Source: Planctomycetaceae bacterium (GTDB lineage Bacteria; Planctomycetota; Planctomycetia; Planctomycetales; Planctomycetaceae). From it: DNA of 64,000 nucleotides. Positions within the stretch are counted from its first letter, which is position 1. Each line of letters opens with the position of its first letter. The position numbers and the translations under genes are program-made. The stretch is taken from positions 5,612 to 69,611 of the forward strand of contig JAKFWA010000088.1 of NCBI GenBank assembly GCA_021732995.1, written 5' to 3'. This document shows, in pieces, positions 18,493 through 27,068 of this stretch. A model generated the notes under the pieces. It had not been told where the DNA came from and ran no database searches. It worked only from the letters and a program-made list of their open reading frames with translations.

Positions 18493-19878
18493 TCAACGGG
18501 GATCAACTAACCGCACGGCCAGTGCCAGCCGGGAATCATCCTCCGGCATCACGCTACGCAAGTCGAGCCAGACTTCCTGCTGCTGGATGCGCGGGACAAC
18601 CCGAATCTTCCCGGTGCGAAGTCGATAGGCAAACTGGTCCACCGTCACCTGCCGAGGCCGCACGGCCACAACAAATCCTGGAAGCTGAACGGCCGGCAAG
18701 CTGCCACCTCCCACTTCCGACGATTGCTCGCGCACGCTCACTTCCAGATCACCGATTCCACCAAGTTCGCTGGCCACCGCATTCGCACGACGCCTCAGTT
18801 CTTCGGGCGGACAACAGAGCATCATCAGCGTGGGGATCTCCTTTTCGGCAACATCGCGCACGTAGGAATCGAGTGTCGCGGCAAGCGCCGCCAGCGTCAG
18901 CTTGTCGATTCGCACGGCACGCGCCAAAGGATGCTGCTGAATCTGCTCGATTAGTCCTGCTTTACCTAACACGATGCCGCACTGAGGTCCCCCCAACAGC
19001 TTGTCGCCACTCCCGAGCACAACATCCGAACCTGCTGCCACGCTTTGTTGAAATGTGGGCTCGTCTGCAAATCCAACAGCAGCCATATCGAAGAGTGCCC
19101 CACTGCCGATGTCATCGATCAAGAGAACTCCGTGCCGACGCGCTAACTCCACCAGAGCGTGATGCTCAGGACGCTCTACGAATCCGACCACGCGATAATT
19201 CGACGGGTGCACACGCAAGATCGCCGCGGTGTTCGGGCCGATCGCTCGATCGTAATCGCTCAGTCGCGTGCGATTGGTCGTTCCTACCTCACGCAGAACA
19301 GCGCCGCTGAGTTGAAAGATGTCCGGCAACCGAAAGCAGCCACCAATCTCGATCAGTTCGCCGCGCGAGATCACGACTTCACGACCGGCGCACAGGGCCT
19401 GCAGCGTCAGCAACGTGGCGGCAGCGTTGTTGTTGACGATCGCCGCGCGCTCACACCCCGTCAACAACTGCCAGACGGGCTCCAATTGATAGCCACGGTA
19501 GCGCCGGAGTCCTGACTCCAGATCAACTTCCAGATTGCAGGCCGCCGACGCATCATGAACAGCTTGGCGTGCAGCGGCGGATAAAGGCGCTCGTCCCAAT
19601 GATGTATGCAGGACGATCCCGGTGGCATTGATGAGCTTCCGAAAGTGCGACCGTTCGGTCAGCTCGGCAGCCGTCGCAATCGCCTCAACAATCTCTTCAG
19701 CCAGGTGTTCACGACTCGCGGGCGCGGGCACGTCTGCTTCTGCCAGCAGCCGTTGTCGAACACTATTGATCGCCGCTCGAATCCAATCCAGGACCTGAAT
19801 TCGTCCATAGCTGTCCGTCAGTTCCTGAAGAGCAGGATTAGCAGCAACTTCATTCACCGACGGTAAATCACGCAGCAT
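18493..19878 (-). CDS. selA: L-seryl-tRNA(Sec) selenium transferase
   Basis: 461-residue PLP enzyme that converts seryl-tRNA(Sec) to selenocysteinyl-tRNA using selenophosphate. Seen: the N-terminal domain (LPSVNEVAANPALQ), INATGIVLHTSLGRAPLS near 83-100, the cofactor region VNNNAAATLLTL near 148-159, IGGCFRLPDI near 178-187, DDIGSGALFDM near 255-265 and the PLP lysine in GSGDKLLGGPQCG (about Lys293). Length equals the E. coli enzyme. The frame extends to a TTG at 19911, but the ATG at 19878 fits homologues better. No selB, selD or tRNA-Sec is in the window. The neighbour ybaK is 50 bases upstream. Confidence 0.93.
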   Translation of the reverse strand: MLRDLPSVNEVAANPALQELTDSYGRIQVLDWIRAAINSVRQRLLAEADVPAPASREHLAEEIVEAIATAAELTERSHFRKLINATGIVLHTSLGRAPLSAAARQAVHDASAACNLEVDLESGLRRYRGYQLEPVWQLLTGCERAAIVNNNAAATLLTLQALCAGREVVISRGELIEIGGCFRLPDIFQLSGAVLREVGTTNRTRLSDYDRAIGPNTAAILRVHPSNYRVVGFVERPEHHALVELARRHGVLLIDDIGSGALFDMAAVGFADEPTFQQSVAAGSDVVLGSGDKLLGGPQCGIVLGKAGLIEQIQQHPLARAVRIDKLTLAALAATLDSYVRDVAEKEIPTLMMLCCPPEELRRRANAVASELGGIGDLEVSVREQSSEVGGGSLPAVQLPGFVVAVRPRQVTVDQFAYRLRTGKIRVVPRIQQQEVWLDLRSVMPEDDSRLALAVRLVDPR

Positions 19879-19928
19879 GAATAGGACCCGCTGAAGTTCA
19901 ATGCCGCTCAACTGCCATCAGCACCAAG

Positions 19929-20414
19929 TCACGATTCGGTGCTGATCGCCGCGAGTTGGCCGCTCGTCGCTTTCACATAATCGCCAGGAGCGATGAAGAC
20001 CTGCAATCCTCGCTGGCCAGCGGACACCGAAACGACGCCAAACAGTTCCAGCGTCTCATCAATGTAGACGGGAAAGGCCTTCTTGGCACCGAGGACAGTG
20101 ACACCACCGCGAATGTAACCTGTCAACGGCTGAACGTCTTTCAGCGCCACGGGCTCAATCTTCCGATCACCGGTGACCTTCGCCAAAGCCTTCAGATCCA
20201 ACTGGCAGTTACCCGGCACCACGGCAAAACAACAACCTTGCTTGTCACCGCGCACCACGAGCGTTTTGAAAACCTGCTCCAAGGGTAAACCGACCTTGGC
20301 AGCAACCGTCTCGGCGGACAGGTCTTCCGGATCAACGTCGTATTCCCGCAGTTCGTACGGGAGCTTCATCACGTCCAGAAGTCGCACAGCGTTTGTCTTG
20401 TGTGACATCAGCAT
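19929..20414 (-). CDS. ybaK: YbaK/EbsC-type aminoacyl-tRNA deacylase
   Basis: 161-residue YbaK-fold protein, expected to hydrolyse mischarged Cys-tRNA(Pro). Seen: MSHKTNAVRLLDVMKLPYELREYD at the start in two parts (KTNAVRLLD, PYELREYD), VFKTLVVRGDKQG with the conserved Lys near 49-61, and the GYIRGGVTVLGAKKAFPVYID block near 98-118 that forms the active-site wall. Length equals the family (about 159). ATG codons at 20414 and 20408 are both possible. It is the first gene of a likely ybaK-selA-phosphatase operon, although the link between tRNA editing and selenium is only suggestive. Confidence 0.9.
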   Translation of the reverse strand: MLMSHKTNAVRLLDVMKLPYELREYDVDPEDLSAETVAAKVGLPLEQVFKTLVVRGDKQGCCFAVVPGNCQLDLKALAKVTGDRKIEPVALKDVQPLTGYIRGGVTVLGAKKAFPVYIDETLELFGVVSVSAGQRGLQVFIAPGDYVKATSGQLAAISTES

Positions 20415-20659
20415 CTGCCGGAAATCAGGCGAACTAACACCACATCAAACGGAAGATATGAGCAACTCCAGCCATGCCGATCAGCGAGGACAGGACTCGC
20501 TGAGTCGGGGCGGGAACAAGGATCGCTCTCGACTCGATAGAAGGAGGGAACCGCAACCGTCAATTCTGTTGTGAAGAAGCGACCTGTGAAGCCGCGGCAC
20601 TATCGAGGAGATTCATGGTCAGGAAACAAACGAGCCCGCATGCGGATAGATCGGGGCGA

Positions 20660-21262
20660 CTAGAACTTACGCACGATACCAACAATCACACCGAGCACGG
20701 TCACGTTGCTGGAGTGCACAGCCTTCTTGCTGGTGGTAAGCGGCTCAAGTCGCGCACCGCGTGCATCGGCGAAGTACCGACGCAGCACAGCGTTCTGGCC
20801 ATCCAGCAATGCCAGCACTCGATCACCGTCGCGGCAGGCTTCCTGCTTGCGAACAATGACATAGTCACCGGATTCAATGCCATCGTCAGCGAACGAATCG
20901 TCCTTGGCCTTCACGCAAACGTGATCGCCACTGCCGAACACGTCCATGAAGTCGATCGACTCCTCTTTCGCCATCGACAAAGGACTGCCGGAGGAAATCG
21001 ATCCCAGCGTCGTCAAGCTCGTCGCCCGATGCGGCTTGTCGGCCAACTGAATGGCTCGCGACATGTGCGACTCGCGAAGGATCAACCCCTTCTTTTCCAA
21101 CGCTTTCAAATGGCACATCACTCCGTTGGGAGAGCGGATCCCAAATTCGTTTCCGATCTCTCGAACCGTCGGGCCATAACCGCGGTTCAGAATCTTGTCC
21201 TTGAGGAACTCAAAGATGTCCCTCTGCCTTGGCGTCAACGTCGCCAATTTCGTGTTTCCCAT
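20660..21262 (-). CDS. lexA: LexA-like repressor lacking the usual catalytic lysine
   Basis: 200 residues. Residues 1-70 form the LexA winged helix (TPRQRDIFEFLKDKI, then GPTVREIGNEFGIRSPNGV and HLKALEKKGLI). The C-terminal S24 domain has the nucleophile Ser123 in DDSFADDGIESGD. By alignment with E. coli LexA, the general-base lysine (TVKR in E. coli) falls at Leu160 in AVLRRYF, and the Ala-Gly cleavage site falls at Ser91-Gly92. It should bind DNA as a dimer but may not self-cleave. The start at 21262 matches LexA lengths. Target: possibly the SOS regulon, not shown. Confidence 0.85.
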   Translation of the reverse strand: MGNTKLATLTPRQRDIFEFLKDKILNRGYGPTVREIGNEFGIRSPNGVMCHLKALEKKGLILRESHMSRAIQLADKPHRATSLTTLGSISSGSPLSMAKEESIDFMDVFGSGDHVCVKAKDDSFADDGIESGDYVIVRKQEACRDGDRVLALLDGQNAVLRRYFADARGARLEPLTTSKKAVHSSNVTVLGVIVGIVRKF

Positions 21263-21368
21263 CGCAACCCTCGATGTCTGTGTAAGAGTCCTTTCCACCA
21301 CCCGAGGTTATCCAGACTCCTACTACAAGAAGATTGCGTGACGATACGGACGAGCGCTCCGGTTGTGA

Positions 21369-21383
21369 AGTGATCTAGTCACT
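21369..21383. promoter_or_regulatory. Inverted repeat upstream of the LexA-like gene
   Basis: AGTGA-tctag-TCACT: five-base arms around a five-base centre, 107 bases before the lexA start in the 292-base gap between the P450 stop and the repressor start. It overlaps a second short inverted pattern, ACTG-aaaaac-CAGT. Autoregulation is common for LexA, so this is a candidate operator, but nothing ties it to the protein and such short repeats also arise by chance. Confidence 0.25.
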
Positions 21384-21554
21384 GAAAAACCAGTAATGCG
21401 GTAATGAACCCTCACCATGTGCACGAACGTAAGGTGAAGCAGGGAATGAACTTGAAAACACGTGGCAACAGCCAGCATCATTTCGCAACAATACTGTACG
21501 AATGCGGCAATGCGCAAATCCAAACATTGCCGCCACAAATAGCCACAATCGAGT

Positions 21555-23027
21555 TTATGCGGCATACTTGGCAACACCGGACGTCTTTGCAATTGCCGCG
21601 TCGAAATCAACCAGCATCGGTAAGTTGCCGTTCAATGCTGCAGTCGTCTTCTGCGCGCGCGGGTGTTGCAAGAGCGCAGGAACTGTGGTTGTCGGAGCAA
21701 GCATCGTCGAGATCACACGGGCACTAATCTCGGAATTGGGAACCACCGCCAGGTTGAACGATTGCAACACGCGCGGCAAAACGGCTCGAATGATCGACTG
21801 CGCCAGCGGCGCACCGAGACACAGACGCGGTCCACCGCCAAATGGCAGGTATTCATAAGAGGACGGCTTAATCGACAACCAGCGATCCGGCAGAAAGCGA
21901 CGGGGCTCGGAATAGAGCGACTCCATACGGTGAGTCATGAACTGGCTATAGATCACGATGCTTCCCGCCGGAATGGTCGCAGCACCCATCTGAACTTGTT
22001 CCTGAGCAATGCGCTGAGAATACGCGGACGCGGGCAGAATGCGCATGCTTTCGCAGATGACTCGATCCATCAGCGAAGCCGTCGAAAAGAGGCTAGGATC
22101 TTCAGAGGCCGCCGGCTGCGCGAATTCCTCATCCAGACGTTGCATCGCCTCAGGATGTTGAGCCAGCAACAACAAGGTCCACATCAGCGAATGCGCGGTT
22201 GTCATATGCCCGGCTGCAAACAGCAACGCCGCCTGTCCGATCAACTGGGCCTCGGTCATGCCGTCCCCGGCCTCCTGAGCTTGAATCAGCAGGGACAGCA
22301 TATCGCCGCCGCGTTCCGCTGCCGCGCGGCGATTGGCCAACATGTCCTTGATTCGGAGTTCGACTTCCTCCGAGTAACTCAGCAGTTCCTGGTAGCGTTC
22401 GAAGGCATCGCTTCCAGAGGCAAAAGCCGCCGCACCGGTCTCATGATTCAGCTCAACCCAGCGATGGACCATCTTGCCGAGTTCAAACGCGGATTCCTGG
22501 TTCGTCATTCCAAAGAGAATAGAACTGACTACGCGCAACATCAGGTGGGTCATGTCCGCAGAAAGATCGCGAACCTGACCGACTCGCCACTCGCTGAGCA
22601 TTTCGTCGGTGAGGCGCGTCACAACTTCGCGGTAGGCAGAGACCGCCTGCTTGCCAAAGGCACTCTTGACGACGCGTCGCTGCTGAGAATGCTCCTGGCC
22701 ATTCATGCTCAGCAGCCCACTCGTCATGCGACGCTGAGCGGAGTTCTTGGAACCGCGCATGGCGAAGAACCGTGAATGAAACAGGTTCGGCTGGCTCAGC
22801 AGTTCGCGATTGTATTGAGCACCTAGTGCGAAGATGACCTGTTGGTCGCCCTCGCGCACGGCGAAGAGATCCCCATGAAGACTCTGCAGCCGCGTCATAT
22901 ACGCGATGGGATCTGCCGCGAAGTCGCGAACGCTGCCCGACACAACGGGCAGTCCATCAACGACGGTGAAGTTGGCATCCATGCCGACACTCTCTAGTCC
23001 AACGATATTGTAGGGTCGCGGAATCAT
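21555..23027 (-). CDS. Cytochrome P450
   Basis: 490-residue soluble-type P450. Helix I reads FAAGHMTTAHSLMW near 270-283 (normally AGxDTT; the acid is replaced by His274-Met275). The ExxR of helix K is ESMR at 326-329, the PERF region is EPRRFLPDRW near 374-383, and the heme loop is FGGGPRLCLGAPLA with ligand Cys403. No signal or membrane anchor is seen. Its start overlaps the stop of the acyltransferase-like gene by four bases (ATGA), so they are translationally coupled. Electron donor and substrate are unknown. Confidence 0.94.
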   Translation of the reverse strand: MIPRPYNIVGLESVGMDANFTVVDGLPVVSGSVRDFAADPIAYMTRLQSLHGDLFAVREGDQQVIFALGAQYNRELLSQPNLFHSRFFAMRGSKNSAQRRMTSGLLSMNGQEHSQQRRVVKSAFGKQAVSAYREVVTRLTDEMLSEWRVGQVRDLSADMTHLMLRVVSSILFGMTNQESAFELGKMVHRWVELNHETGAAAFASGSDAFERYQELLSYSEEVELRIKDMLANRRAAAERGGDMLSLLIQAQEAGDGMTEAQLIGQAALLFAAGHMTTAHSLMWTLLLLAQHPEAMQRLDEEFAQPAASEDPSLFSTASLMDRVICESMRILPASAYSQRIAQEQVQMGAATIPAGSIVIYSQFMTHRMESLYSEPRRFLPDRWLSIKPSSYEYLPFGGGPRLCLGAPLAQSIIRAVLPRVLQSFNLAVVPNSEISARVISTMLAPTTTVPALLQHPRAQKTTAALNGNLPMLVDFDAAIAKTSGVAKYAA

Positions 23028-23809
23028 GCGGCCTCGGCAGACAGATTAGGGTGACGACAAAGTTCTTCAAGTTCAGACAGCGTTAAGGAGAGGATTTGTT
23101 CTTCCAGCTCCGCAAGTCGCTCAGCCACAAATGTTCCGTCCATCAGGCGATGGTCATATGCAAGCGTAACGCGGCATTCATTACGGGCATTGAGCGGCCC
23201 GTATGTCAGTGACGTTGTGAGGAAGCCCGGCGGATGTTCAATCTCCGCGCCGCGTCCGGCAACGGTTGTCAGCAGAAAGGTGCCAAGTCGTTTGGATCGT
23301 TTCGCACCGCTGACGTTCAGGTTCCACCACCAGATGAACCGTCTCAGAAGCGACGGCAGCGCGCTCAGTTGGAGTTGCTGCCGAAACACTTCCTCAACGG
23401 GTTCTTGAGTAAACCGGTCCAGAGCCAGTTGAACATCCCTCAGCGGCACCTGATGCGGTGCTCGGATCTTGCCCCACAGCAACCAGTCATCGGCTGCGTG
23501 CTTGCGCTGCACAGCCACGGTCGCGACAGGCTCGGCGTGTTGTACGACGTGAGGGAATGGCCAGTTGACCCACGACTGACACAGACGTGCGTTTCGGGCG
23601 CACACCGCCGAATAACTCTTCAGGAAGATCGCCGGCCACGACACGCGCTGCGGAGTTTGCCGGCGAGTCTCCTCGACGCGATGAAGTTTGAAGATCCGGC
23701 TTTGAGCGGTTGTAGGCACCGCTTGAAACAGCCTCAGCACATCGCACACCAGAACGCGGCTGCGCGGAAGAAGCATGCGGCGGGAATTGAAACCGGTCTC
23801 AGAAGTCAT
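23024..23809 (-). CDS. 2-oxo acid dehydrogenase E2-type acyltransferase domain protein
   Basis: 261 residues with the catalytic fold of dihydrolipoamide acyltransferase/chloramphenicol acetyltransferase but no lipoyl domain. The diagnostic HxxxDG active-site motif is TLAYDHRLMDGTFVAERLAEL near 222-242 (His at HRLMDG). Earlier PGFLTTSLTYGPLNARNECR corresponds to the substrate-binding strand. The start is uncertain; 23809 was chosen because the fold begins soon after, while the frame continues to 23905. The stop overlaps the P450 start by four bases. It may use an acyl-CoA; it is not part of a complete dehydrogenase cluster here. Confidence 0.75.
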   Translation of the reverse strand: MTSETGFNSRRMLLPRSRVLVCDVLRLFQAVPTTAQSRIFKLHRVEETRRQTPQRVSWPAIFLKSYSAVCARNARLCQSWVNWPFPHVVQHAEPVATVAVQRKHAADDWLLWGKIRAPHQVPLRDVQLALDRFTQEPVEEVFRQQLQLSALPSLLRRFIWWWNLNVSGAKRSKRLGTFLLTTVAGRGAEIEHPPGFLTTSLTYGPLNARNECRVTLAYDHRLMDGTFVAERLAELEEQILSLTLSELEELCRHPNLSAEAA

Positions 23810-23966
23810 GATCGTAGTCACGGTATGAACGAAGCGAGTCTTCGTCATATCGACACGCGCACTACTCAATTCGCCTCTGACCGATAGCGGCAGCGCGTCC
23901 GTCAAAACACGAAGTGTTCAGCAGCAAGCACGTTCCGGATGCGCGTGCAACGACGGAATAGAACGG

Positions 23967-25232
23967 TTAGCAGGGTGCCAATGAGGGGCAAGCACAGGCG
24001 GAACCAGTTGCGGCTTGCGGACTGGCCTCTTCGATCTTCGCCGGAAGTTGAGCAGTCAGCGCGATTGTGCCGCCTTGACCGATTGCAGCTTCAACCAGGC
24101 TAAGCAATCCCGCCATCGGCAACCCCAACCAGTAGGCCGCTCGCTGCAGCAGGCGCTGACCGCGCGTCATCGCACTTTGACTCGGAGCGTCGTAACGATG
24201 CAGCGACGAATACAACGAATTGCGCGGTGCATCTGTCAATTGATTGAGAGCGCTCTGCAGCCAGCCAAACGGATTCTGGAGCAAGGCGAAGTGGCGTGTT
24301 GAACACACCTGAAAGCCATGCCGATCGACCAGCTTAGCCAACGTACGATCCGAGAAATGATAAACGTGTCGCGGCAGGTCCAGATGGAACCAGTTCGCCC
24401 CCGACCAGCGCGACTGCCAGCTGCCAAGGTTCGGCACGGCGATGATCAGCCGCCCGCCCGGCTTCAGGACACGAGCGATCTCATCCAGCGTCTGATCGGG
24501 CTGAGGCAGATGCTCCAGCACATGCCAGAGAATCACCGCGTCAAACGTGCTGCTCGGATACCGCGCATCCGCTAGCTGCGGTGCAATCCGAATCTTCGCA
24601 CGACGATCAGCGCCTTCAGCCGCTGCGGCGTTCAGCTCAACACCATGAGCTTCATAGCCCAAATCCAGAATGCCGCGCAGCATCACTCCGCGTCCGCAAC
24701 CGACATCGAGCACTCGCCCGCCCTGCGGGATTCCTCTCAACAAAGTCGCAGCGCGAAGCTTCGCGCCGAGTCGCACACCAGCCTCAACCAGCGGCTCAAA
24801 CTTCGCGTCCGGAGTTCCGTAATACTCGGCCGGATAGAACTCGGCGATGCGGGCACTGGAAGGCATTGGATGCAGCGATCCCAGCCCGCAGCCATCACAG
24901 GTGACGAATCTTTCCTGCAAGCCTTGAATGAGATACTTCGGCGTCGCGGCGATATGCCCACAAACAACGCACGGTGAGGTTTCAACCGCTGGTTCCGCGC
25001 GCGCGGGTAGCGGCCAGATTGGCGGATGCTCCGGAATGTGCTCTGGCGGAACCAACCCCAGGTCACGAGCACGCTCGGCTTCGATCAGTTCCTGCAGTGA
25101 CTCAATAATCCCCAGCACGTCCTCAGGTCGCCGGACGCGGGGCGACGACGCGGCATCGCGCGCCTGCAGTTGAACCAGCGCAGCCTCAGACTCAAGACCG
25201 CGAGACTCCGTTGGTATCAGTTCTGTCGACAT
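23967..25232 (-). CDS. Class I SAM methyltransferase with N-terminal zinc ribbon
   Basis: 421 residues. A zinc ribbon near 87-118 (C-V-V-C-G-H then C-D-G-C) is followed by SLHPMPSSARIAEFYPAEYYG, a typical linker for this methyltransferase group. The SAM domain starts at RVLDVGCGRGVMLRGILDLGYEAHGVE near 172-198 (motif I DVGCGRG) and continues to FDAVILWHVLEHLPQPD near 229-245. The C-terminal part (residues 320-400) is largely hydrophobic. Related proteins act in saccharide or lipid methylation. It ends only 158 bases before the acyltransferase region start, on the same strand, so co-expression is possible. Confidence 0.85.
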   Translation of the reverse strand: MSTELIPTESRGLESEAALVQLQARDAASSPRVRRPEDVLGIIESLQELIEAERARDLGLVPPEHIPEHPPIWPLPARAEPAVETSPCVVCGHIAATPKYLIQGLQERFVTCDGCGLGSLHPMPSSARIAEFYPAEYYGTPDAKFEPLVEAGVRLGAKLRAATLLRGIPQGGRVLDVGCGRGVMLRGILDLGYEAHGVELNAAAAEGADRRAKIRIAPQLADARYPSSTFDAVILWHVLEHLPQPDQTLDEIARVLKPGGRLIIAVPNLGSWQSRWSGANWFHLDLPRHVYHFSDRTLAKLVDRHGFQVCSTRHFALLQNPFGWLQSALNQLTDAPRNSLYSSLHRYDAPSQSAMTRGQRLLQRAAYWLGLPMAGLLSLVEAAIGQGGTIALTAQLPAKIEEASPQAATGSACACPSLAPC

Positions 25233-25455
25233 GGCAAACCCGAGGGCATTGAGTAGCTCTGCGATTCCCGAAACCCGCCATCGCCAATGACGGCGCGGAA
25301 TCGCAGAGCGCGATGCCTCAAACCTAGGTCGCCCTCAACAACACGCGGTCCAGATTTCCCGCACCGCCAGATCCGCCCTGACAGCTCGCAGCGATTGTGT
25401 CGAGAATGCAGGGCGTGAGGCAGCTTGTCTCGCGTCGGCGAGCGTCAATCGCTGC

Positions 25456-26787
25456 TTAAGACGGTATCAGCAACGTCAGAGTCTGACGCTTGCCGTTGCG
25501 GATGATGACCACCGCTACCTTGTCGCCCGGCTTTCGATTGTAGAGCGACCACGCCAGCATGTCGGTCTCACGCACGAGGTCGGTCTTGCCGTCGAACTCA
25601 ACGATAATGTCGCCCTTCACGAACCCAGCCTGCTTGGCCACGTTGTGTGGGCTGTACTGCCCGACGTGCTCCACCCTCAGAGCCATCTGCGATGGCTCAA
25701 GCTCGAGCTTTTTCCGTTCTTCATCGGGCAGCACTTTCGAGAACATGCCGCCCAGAGCTGAACGACGCAGTTCCCAGCTTGAAGCTCGCCACGCGATGTC
25801 ATCCTTTTGCCGCCACTTCGCGGGCAGAGTCAACTCAATGCTCTTCGTCTCATTGCCGCGGCGCACCGCTGCCTTCAATTTCGCTCCGTCCGCGGAAGCG
25901 TGATGCAGTACCCATTGCACGTCGGCGATCGACAACAGCGGCTGGCCTTCCAGAGATTCAATAACGTCGCCGGCCTTGAAACCCGCAGTAGCAGCAGCCG
26001 AGTCCGCAGTCACGGACTTCACCAGAGCCCGTTGATCGGGGTCCAGAATCAAGCCGATTGCCTTCGGATGTGGATACGGAAACAGGACCTTCTCAGGAAT
26101 ACCGCCCTTCTGAGTGCGGTAATACTCCCGCTGCGCATCTCCGATCTGATGGCAGTGAATGCAACTGCGAACCACATTGCCGCTGTAGTCCAACTCCGAG
26201 CCGTATTTGCCCGCCAGCTGCGGATACTTTTCAGGAGCCTTGAAGTCCGGTGCCGGGCCAGTCTTCCCGGCCAGAGCCGTCTTCACTGCCGGGTAACGGC
26301 TGTGAAGTTCCAACGCACCTTCAAGTGCTCGGCCCAGTCCCTCAACGGAGACATCGCCCTTCCACTCGGTCCGGTCAGAGCGCGTCCCAAAGCGACCATA
26401 AATCGTCCGGTCCGCATTCAGCATGAACGCGGCGAAGGACTGGTCGGTATCATACTGAAACAACGACAGGTCGAGACCGTTCGTCGACACGATGCGCACG
26501 CAGACGAACTTGCTGAGCAGTGGCTTCACGCGCGGATTCTGATCGATGAGCTCATCATCCAGCTTCACGCACTCCTCGCAGGGAATGCACCGCAGGATGA
26601 CCAACAGCGGCTTGCCGGTTTCTTTCGCCTCGGCAAAACCCTTCGCCAAGTCGTTGTAGATCCAGAAGCCTTCGCTCTCTACCTTCTTCTTGTCCGCCCG
26701 TACTTTCTCTTCGCGGGTTTGAGCCGCCAACGGCTGGTAAGGAACGAGCGATAAGACGCAGCAGACGAGTGCTAACCAGCGTTTCAT
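25456..26787 (-). CDS. Periplasmic thioredoxin-like protein with CxxCH motif and two PDZ domains
   Basis: 443 residues. Signal peptide at 1-22 (MKRWLALVCCVLSLVPYQPLA, cleaved after LAA). Residues 45-160 form a thioredoxin-like domain with CIPCEEC (Cys67, 70, 73). A c-type heme motif CIHCH lies at 209-213. PDZ-like domains follow near 240-315 (ATAGFKAGDVIESLEG) and 360-440 (AKQAGFVKGDIIVEFDG). This suggests an exported redox or heme-binding scaffold. The ATG at 26787 has GAGAGGTG upstream, a good ribosome site. No neighbour explains its job. Confidence 0.82.
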   Translation of the reverse strand: MKRWLALVCCVLSLVPYQPLAAQTREEKVRADKKKVESEGFWIYNDLAKGFAEAKETGKPLLVILRCIPCEECVKLDDELIDQNPRVKPLLSKFVCVRIVSTNGLDLSLFQYDTDQSFAAFMLNADRTIYGRFGTRSDRTEWKGDVSVEGLGRALEGALELHSRYPAVKTALAGKTGPAPDFKAPEKYPQLAGKYGSELDYSGNVVRSCIHCHQIGDAQREYYRTQKGGIPEKVLFPYPHPKAIGLILDPDQRALVKSVTADSAAATAGFKAGDVIESLEGQPLLSIADVQWVLHHASADGAKLKAAVRRGNETKSIELTLPAKWRQKDDIAWRASSWELRRSALGGMFSKVLPDEERKKLELEPSQMALRVEHVGQYSPHNVAKQAGFVKGDIIVEFDGKTDLVRETDMLAWSLYNRKPGDKVAVVIIRNGKRQTLTLLIPS

Positions 26788-27068
26788 GAAACACCTCTCA
26801 GGGGAAAGTGAGGGGCAGCGGCGATAAAACAGACGTTCCAGTTCTACCCCGAGACAGTTCGCTTCCGCCAATCTCGGGAACCTCAGATGAGAAAATCCTC
26901 ATCCGCGATTGGGGCTCCGAGCACGTGCTCCTCCAACTCTCCGCGCCATTCGTGAACCATCCGAACTGGAGTTACAAGGAGGCCGGACATTTCCATGCCA
27001 TCTGTCGGACAGGCTTATCCGAACTTCAGACTCCTCATCTCAACTCTTTTGAACCGCCAGGCAACGCC

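Noticed and set aside
25807-26754. 315-codon plus-strand open frame opposite the thioredoxin/PDZ gene
   Set aside because: The minus strand carries signal peptide, CxxCH and PDZ motifs; the plus product is without motifs.
27004-27023. Partial match to the 49-base repeat
   Set aside because: Only the first hairpin is similar and with several changes; it is mentioned as a possible remnant, not annotated.
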